Positions 9,763 through 18,177 of a stretch of 64,000 bases of DNA are shown here, piece after piece. The translations under genes were made by a program, and so were the position numbers. How positions within the stretch are numbered: the stretch's first letter is position 1; each line of letters starts with the position of its first letter. Under the pieces are notes generated by a model. That model was given only the letters and a program-made list of their open reading frames with translations. It did no database searches and had not been told where the DNA came from. Origin of the DNA: Caldilineaceae bacterium (lineage in GTDB: Bacteria > Chloroflexota > Anaerolineae > Caldilineales > Caldilineaceae); contig JAPKMW010000001.1 in NCBI GenBank assembly GCA_026645575.1, positions 62,001-126,000 of the forward strand, read 5' to 3'.

Positions 9763-12225
9763 TCACTCTTCCACGGCTAACTGTACTGCCCGATAGGCGT
9801 TGATTACCCCATAGCCGGCAACGTTGTTCGGAATGAGTGTGGTGTCGGTCTGGGCCAGACAGGAACGATTCTGGTTGGCAGCGTCCATCTGGTCGATCCA
9901 GGTCGGTTCAGTGGTTGGCGCTGGAACCGCTTCAGCGGCGGCAATGTCGGTCAGCGCGCCCAGCGTGCCGGTAAAAGGAGTGGCAGCATCGATCAAAATT
10001 TGTTCGGTGCGCTCAATGTCGCCAATCAACGCTCGGTTGGCTGACCAGAGCAGCGCGACTACCCCCGCCACATGGGGGCCGGCCATCGAGGTGCCGTCGG
10101 TCACTTCATAGCTGCTATTGGGAAACGCCGAGAGAACCCGCACCCCCGGCGCCAGAATATCCGGCTTGATCCGTCCGCTGCCATCGACTGTCACCGGCCC
10201 GGTGCTGCTAAAGGAGGCCAGATTGCCGGCGGCATCGACGGCGCCGACCGAGAAGACCTCGTCATAGAGCGCAATGGCGTCGTCGACGGTGGAACAGGCG
10301 GGACCATCATTCCCTGCCGAGGCGACCACAAAGATGCCGGCGGCGCGCAGAGCGTGTACCGCCGGTAGGAGCGAGGTGGCGTCACATCCCTCCGCTTCCT
10401 CTGGGCAACCCCAAGAGTTGTTCAGCACATCGGCGGCTTGGAGCGGGTCGCCGTCGCGGAAGGGGTCGCCGCCTAGCGGGAAGGGGGCAAGCATAAATTG
10501 CAGACAGTCGAGATAGCGCGCCGGATTGCCCAGATTGCGCGCCAGATTGGCGCAAGCAAACCAGGTCGCGCCCGGCGCCACGCCTACTGTCTTGCCCAGC
10601 ACCGAGCCGAGGGTATGGGTGCCGTGCCCGCCGATGTCGGTGGGCGCCTGGGTGCGGTTCCAGGGGTCAAACCAGTTGTAATCGTGATTGCCATCGCGAC
10701 CGCGATACGCGGTATTGAATTCGGGATGATCCACTTGGACTCCCGAATCTGACTGGCCAATGACAATTCCTTCGCCGGTGACGCCAAACTCTTGCCAGAC
10801 TCTGTCGGCGCCGATCAGCGTCAGATTCCATTGGGGCGTTTCCGGGCGTTCGGCGCTGCCGGTTGTCGCTGGTTCCGGTTCGGGCAGTGGGCGCAATTCA
10901 GGACTCGGCAAGATGCGGTCAACCTCCGGTTGCGTTGCCAACCAAAGCCGCAGTAATAAGCCACCGCGGACTTCCAGTGCATTGACCAGGTAGTAGGGGG
11001 TGTAGCTGACTCCAAAGCGATCCAGGCTTTGTCGGAGATGCGCCTGGCTGTTGTTGGCCTGTTGCACCAGGGTTTCATAGACAAAGCGCCGCCGCTCGCG
11101 CTGGTCAGCGATGATGGTTGCTTTTGACAGATCTGCCTGTTCGTTCAAAATAACAAAGAGCCGGTCGCCATAAAAACCCGGCGTGCCGACCCTGAGGTAG
11201 AGGATGCTACCACCTGCCCAGAGCAGAAGGGGCAGCAGCGCTGCCAGGAAGGTTGGCCGCAGATGCGGCAATTGATGGCGCGCGAGCAGCGCCATCAAGC
11301 CTAGTAGCCAGCCGATCCCCATAGCTACACTGGCTGCTTGAAAGGACCAGCGCAACAGCCCATCCTGTGCCAGCAGAGTTACGCCATCGGGGTCGATAAA
11401 AAGCAGTTGGATGGCCGTTGCCATGCCGATCAACCAGGCGCTGTTACGCCAGCGTCGCATGGCAATGGTCGGCTCCGCCGCGGCGCTCAGGCCAATGGCG
11501 ACCCAGCCCAACGCCGGCAGCGTCAGCATCAAGGTCAATTGCACGCCGTTGAAACTAAAGCCGCTCGCCATGATCAATAGCGCCATGCCGGCGACAAAGC
11601 CGCCGGTGAGCAGGTCGCGTGCGGGGCCGTGTGGATCAATGGCCAGCGATGGTAACCAGTAGGCGCGCAGCAGCAAACCCGCCACCCAGCCAAAGGCTAG
11701 ACCCGCAACAATGTTTAAGCCAATATCCAGTGGCGACCCCAAGCTGCCCCAAGCGATCCAGGGGTAGGCAATCAGGGCGGCAGCGGCCAATGCCTGCCAG
11801 CGCGCATTGGTGGATTCATCGACGGTTGTATGGTGCTGGTTGCGCCGGCGGAGCCAAAGGCCATAAAGCAGCGTGAGGCCGATCTGGCCCAGAAGGATGC
11901 TTTGGCTTTGCGTGGGGAAGAGCCAACGTGTCGGTGCCAGGAGCAGAAGAAAGCCGGCGGCGAGCAGCCATGTTTGGAAGATGGCCCGGTAGCGAGTAGT
12001 GCGCCAGAGCGCCACCAACAGCAGTAGCGGCAAACCAATCGCTATCCCTGCCGCCACGGACGCCCATACTGCACTTGGCTCCGGCAGCAACGGAATGCCC
12101 AGCGCCGGCCCAATCCAGCCGATCATTTGGGTAAGGAAGGCGACGAGTCCAACCCAACCGGCCAGCAAGCCGCTTACCAGCCGACCCCAAATCTTTTGAC
12201 TGCGGGTTACGGGGGCGATTATCAT
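9763..12225 (-). CDS. Polytopic membrane protein fused to a subtilisin (S8) protease
   Basis: This is an 820-residue two-part protein. Residues 1-350 form about ten hydrophobic helices with no recognised family. Residues about 357-440 look like an I9-type propeptide. The rest is a complete subtilisin domain: Asp in 'GQSDSGVQVDHPEF' (D495, counted from the alternative TTG start at 12231), His in 'GGHGTHTLG' (H536) and Ser in 'DGTSMAGPHVAG' (S715). The oxyanion region 'LNNSWG' is present. The protease domain should face outside, tethered by the membrane domain. The ribosome site is GGAG just upstream; ATG 12225 and TTG 12231 are both possible. Most S8 proteases carry only a signal peptide, so this architecture is unusual. 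Confidence 0.85.
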   Translation of the reverse strand: MIIAPVTRSQKIWGRLVSGLLAGWVGLVAFLTQMIGWIGPALGIPLLPEPSAVWASVAAGIAIGLPLLLLVALWRTTRYRAIFQTWLLAAGFLLLLAPTRWLFPTQSQSILLGQIGLTLLYGLWLRRRNQHHTTVDESTNARWQALAAAALIAYPWIAWGSLGSPLDIGLNIVAGLAFGWVAGLLLRAYWLPSLAIDPHGPARDLLTGGFVAGMALLIMASGFSFNGVQLTLMLTLPALGWVAIGLSAAAEPTIAMRRWRNSAWLIGMATAIQLLFIDPDGVTLLAQDGLLRWSFQAASVAMGIGWLLGLMALLARHQLPHLRPTFLAALLPLLLWAGGSILYLRVGTPGFYGDRLFVILNEQADLSKATIIADQRERRRFVYETLVQQANNSQAHLRQSLDRFGVSYTPYYLVNALEVRGGLLLRLWLATQPEVDRILPSPELRPLPEPEPATTGSAERPETPQWNLTLIGADRVWQEFGVTGEGIVIGQSDSGVQVDHPEFNTAYRGRDGNHDYNWFDPWNRTQAPTDIGGHGTHTLGSVLGKTVGVAPGATWFACANLARNLGNPARYLDCLQFMLAPFPLGGDPFRDGDPLQAADVLNNSWGCPEEAEGCDATSLLPAVHALRAAGIFVVASAGNDGPACSTVDDAIALYDEVFSVGAVDAAGNLASFSSTGPVTVDGSGRIKPDILAPGVRVLSAFPNSSYEVTDGTSMAGPHVAGVVALLWSANRALIGDIERTEQILIDAATPFTGTLGALTDIAAAEAVPAPTTEPTWIDQMDAANQNRSCLAQTDTTLIPNNVAGYGVINAYRAVQLAVEE

Positions 12226-12401
12226 ATGCAAATTATCTCCTCTCTGTCTGGAACAATGAGCGATGCGACAGCCAGCAGCTACTTGCGCGACTGCTGTAGC
12301 TATCTGACCTCATATAGGATAGCACAGAGGGAGAGTTCAACGGAAATAATATTTTCTAGGTCAATTTACATGCTCGTCACAAATTCTCCACCAAAGGAGA
12401 A

Positions 12402-13088
12402 TCAGTGGGCGTGGAAGTAGCTGTATTGCATTGTGCTGTCGAGGCGTGTCTGCTGCAGAAGTTGAAAACTATACCAGCAGAGGAGGCTTAATGCCACCAT
12501 CTCACCGCCGTCTTCGAGGAGACCCAAAAGCGAGGCGGCGACTGTCGCGTTACCAACCATGATATGCAGTAGATCCACGACAACACCAAAGAAGACGAGC
12601 AGCGCAAAATAGCGGAGCAACTGGCGGTAGGTGTTGCGAATGAGCGTCCCGCTCCAATAGTAGGCGGCGCCAAAGAGGAGGAGAAAGAGGGCGCCGATGG
12701 TCGCAAAGACAACGAGTTCGCCAATATCGCGTGTGCGCAACAGACCGACATCCTGATAAGGGACATAACCGGCTAGGGTCCGGCCGATCCTTTCGTGTAG
12801 CATGAAGGCGTCATCCACGACAATGTAGGCAAAAAGCAAGGCCCAGGTAAGGTAGGCCGGCGAACTGATCGCTGTCAACCAGCAGAAGAGCAGTACCAGC
12901 CAAAAGCCTTGTATATATTGAAAGGTTTCGGCAAAACCGCGATCCATCTCAATGGAGTAAGCCGGGTCCTGGAAGTAGGGTGTATAGAGGTGAAAAAGAT
13001 GGAGCAGAATAAAGAAGAGATCGATGCCCAACAGCAGTCCAAGAAATTCAGTTGCCCCTTTGCGTGGATATACCATAGTTGGCCCCAT
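12402..13088 (-). CDS. Polytopic membrane protein of unknown function
   Basis: This 228-residue protein has about six predicted membrane helices and no family I can name. Charged residues fall within or next to helices: 'VVDDAFMLHERIG' in the middle, 'LLHIMVGN', and 'LEDGGEMVALSL' near the end. That D/H/E pattern could bind a metal or form an active site, as in membrane hydrolases, but this is speculation. ATG at 13076 (residue 5, preceded by GGGG) is an equally good start. The gene lies between the TM-subtilisin gene and a pair of long hairpins. Confidence 0.7.
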   Translation of the reverse strand: MGPTMVYPRKGATEFLGLLLGIDLFFILLHLFHLYTPYFQDPAYSIEMDRGFAETFQYIQGFWLVLLFCWLTAISSPAYLTWALLFAYIVVDDAFMLHERIGRTLAGYVPYQDVGLLRTRDIGELVVFATIGALFLLLFGAAYYWSGTLIRNTYRQLLRYFALLVFFGVVVDLLHIMVGNATVAASLLGLLEDGGEMVALSLLCWYSFQLLQQTRLDSTMQYSYFHAH

Positions 13089-13164
13089 TCGGCATTATTT
13101 GTCCAACCGGCTGGCGTCCACGGAAGAGTGATGGGGCCGGATGGAACAGATGGCTGATTGCTTT

Positions 13165-13225
13165 GGTTTGCGCGTGATTTCCTCATCACAAAGCAAACCT
13201 GTGATGAGGAAATTGCGCGCAAACC
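13165..13225. terminator. 26-bp imperfect hairpin (24/26 paired)
   Basis: GGTTTGCGCG... (13165-13190) pairs with 13200-13225 around a 9-base loop. It lies downstream of the minus-strand DUF2382 gene ending at 13301 and is one of two hairpins in this 212-base gap. Confidence 0.6.
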
Positions 13226-13237
13226 AGGGGGGATGGC

Positions 13238-13291
13238 ATCCAGTGCTATGCTCATCAACTTGCAAAAAAGCGGATGAGCGTAGCACTGGAT
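13238..13291. terminator. 19-bp hairpin at the 3' end of the DUF2382 gene
   Basis: ATCCAGTGCTATGCTCATC (13238-13256) pairs with 13273-13291, with one G-U-type mismatch. It begins 10 bases beyond the stop of the minus-strand gene ending at 13301. Confidence 0.65.
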
Positions 13292-13300
13292 AGATTGTGT

Positions 13301-14356
13301 TTAGCGTTTCCCACTCTCCCAACCGTGACGGATGGCGTCTTTAAATTTCTCCCAGGTGCCGCGGTTGTCGCGTTCCCAGGAAGTGCGGGCCTGCGATTCT
13401 ACATCAGCCCAACGGTTGCCTTTCATCTTGGCATTGTTGCGCATGGTGTAGCCATATTGATAGGCGGGCTCGTAATCTTCATAGCGCGCGCCACTGCTGG
13501 CAAAGTTGCTGTTGTAGTGGTTGCGGAAGCCGGTGCTATAGGCAGAATCGTTGCTGCTGCTACCATCGATCTGTTCGACATCCACATCGGTGCGACGCAC
13601 GGTTTCCCGCACCCGCTCCTGCCGTTCTTCCACTTCTTTGCCCACGACCACTTCTTCCACCACACGCGCCTGCTTACCAACAACCACCTCTTCATCCATT
13701 TCGCTGATTTCAAAGGTGCCTTCTTGGATCTCTTCCAAATCGCCAGGTTGGACTGCCCGGTTGACCGGACGGCGCTGCACATTGATATGCTCGTCACGCA
13801 CAGTCACAGTCTCTTCTACCGGCTTCTCTTCGACATGGGTGTGGACGCGAATGCCGCCCTTCTGCACCTGTCGCTTGCCGACTTGCAACTCTTCTTCGAC
13901 CACCGGAATGGCAACCTGATCCTGGTCACTGTGGACGGCGCTGCTGCGCCCCTGACTGCCGCTCATCGCCGCCTGGCGGCCGGTGGTTTGTTGGCTGCTT
14001 TGTTGGAGGGTGGTCTGCTGATCATTGCCCTGTATCCCCCAACCTTCACTCCGCCATGTTTCCGAACGTTCTTGGATGTTGATCGAGTTGTAGCGATCCA
14101 TAATGTCCACCACTAGATCGATCTGATCATCGTCGGTGGTGATCATCACCAGGTGCCCACCGCGGCGCATTCCCTCGAAGTAGGCGTCGGCGTCGTTGCG
14201 GGGCAGGCCGGCGTTGGTCAGCGTGTCAACTGCATCGCTGTCGCCGCTGCCCATCATGCGAATGCTGCTGCGGCTGAAGCCGGCATTAGTCAATTCATCT
14301 TTCACTTGTTGGGCTTCATTCTTGCTGTCGTAGAGTGCTACTGCTGTCTTTGCCAT
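13301..14356 (-). CDS. Stress protein with general-stress N-terminus and DUF2382 (YsnF/AvaK) domain
   Basis: This 351-residue protein has three parts. Residues 1-85 ('TAVALYDSKNEAQQV') resemble the heat-induced general stress 17M/YflT fold. The middle (about 150-270) is the charged DUF2382 repeat with 'IPVVEEELQVGKRQV' and 'EVVVGKQARVVEEVVVGK'. The tail is hydrophilic and Tyr/Asn-rich. DUF2382 proteins (YsnF, AvaK, Deinococcus homologues) are linked to desiccation and general stress, with unknown biochemistry. The ATG at 14354-14356 has GGAG upstream; a longer reading to 14425 has no support. The next gene upstream encodes a second DUF2382 protein, and a hairpin at 14419-14449 separates the two. 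Confidence 0.85.
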   Translation of the reverse strand: MAKTAVALYDSKNEAQQVKDELTNAGFSRSSIRMMGSGDSDAVDTLTNAGLPRNDADAYFEGMRRGGHLVMITTDDDQIDLVVDIMDRYNSINIQERSETWRSEGWGIQGNDQQTTLQQSSQQTTGRQAAMSGSQGRSSAVHSDQDQVAIPVVEEELQVGKRQVQKGGIRVHTHVEEKPVEETVTVRDEHINVQRRPVNRAVQPGDLEEIQEGTFEISEMDEEVVVGKQARVVEEVVVGKEVEERQERVRETVRRTDVDVEQIDGSSSNDSAYSTGFRNHYNSNFASSGARYEDYEPAYQYGYTMRNNAKMKGNRWADVESQARTSWERDNRGTWEKFKDAIRHGWESGKR

Positions 14357-14418
14357 GTTGGTTTCTCCAATCTGAACTATGGGTAGAATATGAAATTTAA
14401 AACAGAGATGACTACCTT

Positions 14419-14449
14419 GCTCCAAGCCGGTCCATGACCGGCTTGGAGC
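14419..14449. terminator. Perfect 14-bp hairpin, family C core
   Basis: GCTCCAAGCCGGTC and its exact complement flank a CAT loop. The core CCGGTCCATGACCGG is shared with 54129-54186. It lies between the two DUF2382 genes. Confidence 0.65.
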
Positions 14450-14477
14450 GGTATTTATCGTTACGAAAAGGGTGAAA

Positions 14478-15071
14478 CTAGCTTGGTGTTCGTTCCACGG
14501 TCACCGCTTCTTTGCGCAAAGTGACAGTTTCCTGATGCTCTGTTTCCCCGACATATTTCGTAACCCGTACTTCCTCTTTGAGGAGGAGCTTTTTTTCAAT
14601 GATCAACACCTCTTCCATAACCGGAATGACGAACGTGTCGCCGTCATAATGGCTGGTGATAGGGCTGTCGATAATCCGCTCCACTGGCACCCGTTCCACC
14701 TGTACGCGCTCCTGACGGAGGGGGGTGTCGATGATCTCTTCTTCATTATGCACTTGTTTGGTAACGCGAGTGCGGTTCCGCTCTACCAACCGCTTTTCCA
14801 AATGCGCTTCTTCTTCGACCACCGGGATTACGGTCTCTTGGCCCGTTTTTAGGAAGCGGGCATTGGTTTCGAGCGTACTCAACCGTAAGGGTAAGTAGTA
14901 CGAGCCGTCCGCTTCGCGCTGCAACATTGACATCGGCGCCCGAACATGACGGTCGCCATTGTAGGTGATCAGCACCTCTTGCAGGTCACGGCGTTGCAGT
15001 GCCTGCGCCTCAATCGTGCCACGCACCCCATCTTGATCGATGACAATCACTTGCTCTGCTGCATGATTCAC
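14478..15071 (-). CDS. DUF2382 (YsnF-like) stress protein with PRC-barrel-like N-terminus
   Basis: This is a 197-residue hydrophilic protein. The first 70 residues ('VIVIDQDGVRGTIEAQAL') resemble a PRC-barrel-type beta domain. The rest is two DUF2382 segments ('TVIPVVEEEAHLEKRLVE' and 'FVIPVMEEVLIIEKKLLL'). The start is GTG at 15069-15071, because a strong ribosome site GAGGAGGTGA (complement of 15074-15083) lies 2-5 bases upstream. A longer ORF reading to 15173 only translates a palindromic repeat (15096-15158) and is rejected. The neighbours on both sides are stress or tail-anchored proteins of the same strand, suggesting a common stress regulon. Confidence 0.82.
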   Translation of the reverse strand: MNHAAEQVIVIDQDGVRGTIEAQALQRRDLQEVLITYNGDRHVRAPMSMLQREADGSYYLPLRLSTLETNARFLKTGQETVIPVVEEEAHLEKRLVERNRTRVTKQVHNEEEIIDTPLRQERVQVERVPVERIIDSPITSHYDGDTFVIPVMEEVLIIEKKLLLKEEVRVTKYVGETEHQETVTLRKEAVTVERTPS

Positions 15072-15073
15072 CG

Positions 15074-15083
15074 TCACCTCCTC
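15074..15083 (-). promoter_or_regulatory. Strong ribosome binding site that fixes the GTG start
   Basis: The minus strand reads GAGGAGGTGA immediately before GTG (15071-15069). This near-perfect anti-16S match decides the start over the longer ATG ORF. Confidence 0.8.
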
Positions 15084-15095
15084 GTTTACATAGCG

Positions 15096-15158
15096 TTTGT
15101 TGGTTGGCTGGCTCGTTGGTTTCGACAGGCTCAACCAACGAGCCAGCCAACCAACAAA
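15096..15158. repeat. Perfect 26-bp inverted repeat in the 5' leader of the DUF2382 gene
   Basis: Arms 15096-15121 and 15133-15158 are exact complements with an 11-base loop (TCGACAGGCTC). The hairpin ends about 13 bases from the ribosome site of the gene starting at 15071, so it would fold in the mRNA leader. Confidence 0.8.
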
Positions 15159-15190
15159 ATTCCTTTCGCTCATGTACGCAACGTGTGAAT

Positions 15191-15252
15191 AACGTCCCCG
15201 GCACGGCGCAGACGGTTTGAACCTGTCGGTTCTGCGCCGTGCCGGGGACGTT
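15191..15252. terminator. Perfect 22-bp GC-rich hairpin
   Basis: AACGTCCCCGGCACGGCGCA... (15191-15212) pairs exactly with 15231-15252. It lies 40 bases beyond the stop of the minus-strand gene ending at 15292 and probably terminates it. Confidence 0.75.
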
Positions 15253-15291
15253 GCAGGCTGCTCACGCTTTCTGTAGATGAGCGAATTCCTT

Positions 15292-15690
15292 TTAGAAAAG
15301 CCAGGAACCCAATAGGATGATCACAAGGATGATGGCGATCACCATGAGGATGGTGCCCCAGTTGGTGCCCTGGCCGGTGGCGCCGATGTCGGTGCGGTTG
15401 GCGTTATCGCCAGTCGTTGTATTCAGCTCACTATTCCGCAGGTCGGCTGTGCGAAAGCTTGTCGGCTCCGCCTCGCTGGTGACAATGCGCGCATTATGCA
15501 GATCGGCGTTGCCCAAACCTGTGTCGCCATAAGGACTCATGCCATTGTCGGCGTGTTGGTTGCTACCCGTGGTCGTCCCTTGCTGGCGGCTACCGCCGGT
15601 GGCAGTATCAAAGACCTCTACCCGATCATGGGGATCAATGTCTGTGCCTCGGTGTTGTTCGCTCTGTGTGCTTCTTCGTGCGTCAGCCAT
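15292..15690 (-). CDS. Small tail-anchored membrane protein, unknown family
   Basis: This 132-residue protein has a long hydrophilic Asn/Thr/Asp-rich segment and a single C-terminal membrane helix ('ILMVIAIILVIILLGSWLF'), so it is probably tail-anchored with the polar part in the cytoplasm. 'NADLHNARIV' and 'TADLRNSELN' resemble degenerate pentapeptide-like A(D/N)LxN repeats. AAGGAAAGGAT precedes the ATG. It is upstream of the two DUF2382 genes on the same strand and may be co-regulated. No function can be assigned. Confidence 0.68.
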   Translation of the reverse strand: MADARRSTQSEQHRGTDIDPHDRVEVFDTATGGSRQQGTTTGSNQHADNGMSPYGDTGLGNADLHNARIVTSEAEPTSFRTADLRNSELNTTTGDNANRTDIGATGQGTNWGTILMVIAIILVIILLGSWLF

Positions 15691-16055
15691 ACGCTATCCT
15701 TTCCTTGTGAGCTTACTGCTCCTCGACCGGGTGTTATCTCATGCTTTGGGGTGATTGTGCTGCACGTTCTTGCCCTTCTCTTCCTGCCATCCTTCTCTTG
15801 CTGGCGGGCAAGTTGCCACCCTTGCGCTTCAAATTTTCTTCTTTTGAGCAGATGCTGTCATTTACTTGCCGATAGCTTCTGCTTAGGCGTCAGTATGACG
15901 CAAAAAGAGCCTTTGGTTGATATACCGTTATACACAGCGGTTATACATCAAGGACATAGAAAGTTATGACTGGGATGGGACTTTAGTCGCAGCGTACTAC
16001 AATCGCGCTTGCTATACTGATAGTGGTTTCAAGAATAGGAAAGAAGGATAAGGGT
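15691..16055. other. Divergent intergenic region
   Basis: This 365-base region lies between the minus-strand tail-anchored protein gene and the plus-strand cupin gene and has no credible ORF. It holds two direct copies of GTTATACA (15927-15934 and 15940-15947), possible regulator half-sites, and the extended -10 at 16010-16018. Confidence 0.5.
16010..16018 (+). promoter_or_regulatory. Extended -10 promoter element for cupin/NnrS-like genes
   Basis: TGCTATACT fits the TGn-TATAAT extended -10 pattern and lies 38 bases before the cupin ATG. No good -35 box is visible. Confidence 0.4.
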
Positions 16056-16379
16056 ATGAATGACTATCAATTGATTGCCGACCTACGGGAAGCGTTGTTG
16101 ACCGTACCGGTGGATAGCATTGTGAGCCGCACCCTCACGCAGACGCCAACGGTGCGCGTGATGCTCTTTGGCTTTGCCGCCGGTCAGGAGCTTTCTGAGC
16201 ATTCGACGCCAATGATCGCAACAATGCACTTTTTAACTGGGCAAGCGACAGTAACCCTGGGGGAAGAACAGTTTGAGGTGGGGCCGGGCGCATGGGTGCA
16301 GATGCCGCCGAAACTGCCGCATAGTATCCGCGCCCATACGGAACCGGTCTTGATGTTGTTGACAATGGCCAAAGCGTAA
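16056..16379 (+). CDS. Small cupin-domain protein
   Basis: This 107-residue single-domain cupin has motif 1 around 'GFAAGQELSEHSTPMIATMH' and motif 2 around 'GPGAWVQMPPKLPHSIRA', with histidines that could bind a metal. The ATG at 16056 has AGGATAAGGG upstream. It lies 31 bases before the NnrS-like membrane protein gene and is probably co-transcribed with it. Cupins of this size often accompany nitrogen-oxide or denitrification genes; the link to the nrfHA pair 1.3 kb downstream is inference. Confidence 0.8.
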   Translation: MNDYQLIADLREALLTVPVDSIVSRTLTQTPTVRVMLFGFAAGQELSEHSTPMIATMHFLTGQATVTLGEEQFEVGPGAWVQMPPKLPHSIRAHTEPVLMLLTMAKA

Positions 16380-16410
16380 GGCGTAGGGCGGGTCGAAGAA
16401 AGAGGAAACG

Positions 16411-17517
16411 ATGGTAACGATAGCCTGGCCGCAACAACAAAAAGGACAAAGCCGTGTTGGGTTGCGCCGTTTACCCGTGTTGGCAGGGGCGCTGGCGTTG
16501 CTATTGGCTGCAATCTGGGCAGGATTGCTCCGTCTGGGCTGGTCCTGGCCGACGCCCCTATCCACATTGCCAATGGCGCATGGGCCACTGATGATCAACG
16601 GCTTTCTCGGCGCCTTGATCAGCCTGGAACGGGCCATCGCCCTGCGAAAGCGTTGGGCCTACCTGGCGCCGGTGCTGACCCTACTCGGCGCCTTCACCCT
16701 CCTGACCGGAGTAGGGGGCGCGCTTGGCATCTGGTTGATCGTGGCTGGGGGGCTGGTGTTGCTGGCGGTCATGGTGCAGATTTTTGCCATTCACCCATCG
16801 TTGGATGCGGGAGTGATTGCGCTGGGCGCCATTCTCTGGATCGTAGGCAATCTGCTCTGGTTGCGCGGTTTGCTGATCGGCCAGGTACTCTTCTGGTGGG
16901 CTGGCTTTCTGATCCTGACCATTGCCGGCGAACGGTTGGAGTTGAGCCGCTTTTTGCGGCTGCCCAAACGCACAGTCCTACTCTTTGGTGGGGCGGTTGC
17001 TCTCTTTGTTGTTGGCTTATTGCTGGCGCTCCTCTGGTTTGTGGCTGGTATTCGGCTAGTTGGCGTCAGCATGACCGGGCTGGCGGCTTGGTTGCTACGC
17101 TACGACATTGCGCGGCGGCGGATCAAAGCTGGTGGTCAAGCGCGCTTTATAGCGTGGGCGCTCTTGTCGGGCTACCTCTGGCTGGGGATCGGTGGTATAC
17201 TGGTTGTTGTCTATGCTGGTTATCTGGCCGGGCCGTATTACGACGCCTTCCTCCATGCCATTTTTCTCGGCTTTGTCTTTACCATGATCTTTGCGCACGC
17301 GCCGATTGTCTTTCCGGCGGTCTTGCAGCGCTCCCTGCACTACTCGTCGCGCTTCTACAGCCATTTGCTTTTGCTCCATCTCACACTGCTGTTGCGAATT
17401 GGCGGCGATCTGTTGCTCTGGCAACCAGGGCGGCTTTGGGGCGGTTTGCTCAATGGACTGGTGCTGTTGCTCTTTTTAGCAAATACGATAACGGCCATGC
17501 GTCAACAAGAAACCTAG
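16411..17517 (+). CDS. NnrS-like polytopic membrane protein
   Basis: This 368-residue protein has about eleven to twelve membrane helices. Histidines lie in conserved-looking helix positions: 'MAHGPLMINGFLGALISLER', 'AFLHAIFLGFVFTMIFAHAP' and 'FYSHLLLLHLTLLLRIGGDLL'. This layout resembles NnrS-type haem/copper membrane proteins that relieve nitric-oxide stress, but similarity is by pattern only. GAGGAAAC precedes the ATG. The setting, a cupin upstream and nitrite reductase genes nrfH-nrfA downstream, fits a role in nitrogen-oxide handling. Any histidine-rich membrane redox protein remains possible. Confidence 0.6.
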   Translation: MVTIAWPQQQKGQSRVGLRRLPVLAGALALLLAAIWAGLLRLGWSWPTPLSTLPMAHGPLMINGFLGALISLERAIALRKRWAYLAPVLTLLGAFTLLTGVGGALGIWLIVAGGLVLLAVMVQIFAIHPSLDAGVIALGAILWIVGNLLWLRGLLIGQVLFWWAGFLILTIAGERLELSRFLRLPKRTVLLFGGAVALFVVGLLLALLWFVAGIRLVGVSMTGLAAWLLRYDIARRRIKAGGQARFIAWALLSGYLWLGIGGILVVVYAGYLAGPYYDAFLHAIFLGFVFTMIFAHAPIVFPAVLQRSLHYSSRFYSHLLLLHLTLLLRIGGDLLLWQPGRLWGGLLNGLVLLLFLANTITAMRQQET

Positions 17518-17585
17518 CCAGATGACCAGGGGAAGACTAACTGCCTGCCTAGAGTAACTATTACCAAAACCAATTATAGTTTGAC

Positions 17586-17600
17586 CGCCACTAGATGGCG
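17586..17600 (+). promoter_or_regulatory. Palindrome upstream of nrfH, possible operator
   Basis: CGCCA-CTAGA-TGGCG lies 66 bases upstream of the nrfH ATG. TATAGT just before it (about 17574) could be a -10 box. The regulator is unknown, and the arms do not match an FNR site. Confidence 0.25.
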
Positions 17601-17665
17601 TGCCGGTGACCAAAATTTAAATGCACTTAAGAAGCAATTCAGATATAAGGGGAGTGAACTTATCT

Positions 17666-18136
17666 ATGCAACGATCCTGGCTAACCATTGCGTTACCATT
17701 GACGCTCTGTCTGGGGCTGGGTGTCTTCTTTGGGTTGGCCGGCTTTACCTTCTATTATGCCGAAGGCGCCGCCTATCTCTCCAACGACCCCAAAGCGTGT
17801 GTCAACTGTCACATTATGCGCGACCAGTATGACGGCTGGCAGAAGGCCAGTCATCATGCCGTGGCGACCTGTAACGATTGTCACACGCCGCACGAATTGA
17901 TTCCCAAATATTTGTCCAAGATGGAGAATGGCTTCTGGCACTCCAAGGGCTTTACCCTGCAAGATTTCCACGAGCCGATTCGCATCAAACCAAAAAATAA
18001 GATGATTTTGCAAGAAAATTGTGTTGGCTGCCACGGCGGCTTGGTTAGTGAATTGCTGAACCATGCCGGTGATGAGCAACAAGCTGTCGATTGTGTGAAA
18101 TGTCATAAAGATGTCGGGCACGGTCCAAGTCAATAA
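17666..18136 (+). CDS. nrfH: Cytochrome c nitrite reductase small subunit (membrane quinol dehydrogenase)
   Basis: This 156-residue membrane-anchored tetrahaem cytochrome of the NapC/NirT/NrfH family oxidises menaquinol and passes electrons to NrfA. One N-terminal helix (residues 5-27) is followed by four haem sites: CVNCH, CNDCH, CVGCH and CVKCH. The first reads CVNCHIM, whose methionine matches the Met ligand of the first haem in NrfH. The chosen ATG has GGGGAG upstream; an earlier ORF start adds unsupported residues. It is followed after 144 bases, including a hairpin, by nrfA. Confidence 0.95.
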   Translation: MQRSWLTIALPLTLCLGLGVFFGLAGFTFYYAEGAAYLSNDPKACVNCHIMRDQYDGWQKASHHAVATCNDCHTPHELIPKYLSKMENGFWHSKGFTLQDFHEPIRIKPKNKMILQENCVGCHGGLVSELLNHAGDEQQAVDCVKCHKDVGHGPSQ

Positions 18137-18177
18137 GTTTACTATCGGTTTATTTACGACAGGTGACAGGGCTGCGC

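Noticed and set aside
15072..15173. N-terminal extension of the second DUF2382 protein
   Set aside because: It translates the palindromic repeat 15096-15158, while a strong ribosome site supports the GTG start at 15071.
15201..15245. tRNA-like T-arm impression in the GC-rich hairpin
   Set aside because: It is a simple 22-bp stem-loop with no cloverleaf. No tRNA was seen anywhere in the window.
16653..17525. Second plus-strand ORF overlapping the NnrS-like gene
   Set aside because: It is an alternative frame of a clear membrane protein gene, Cys/Trp-rich without family features.
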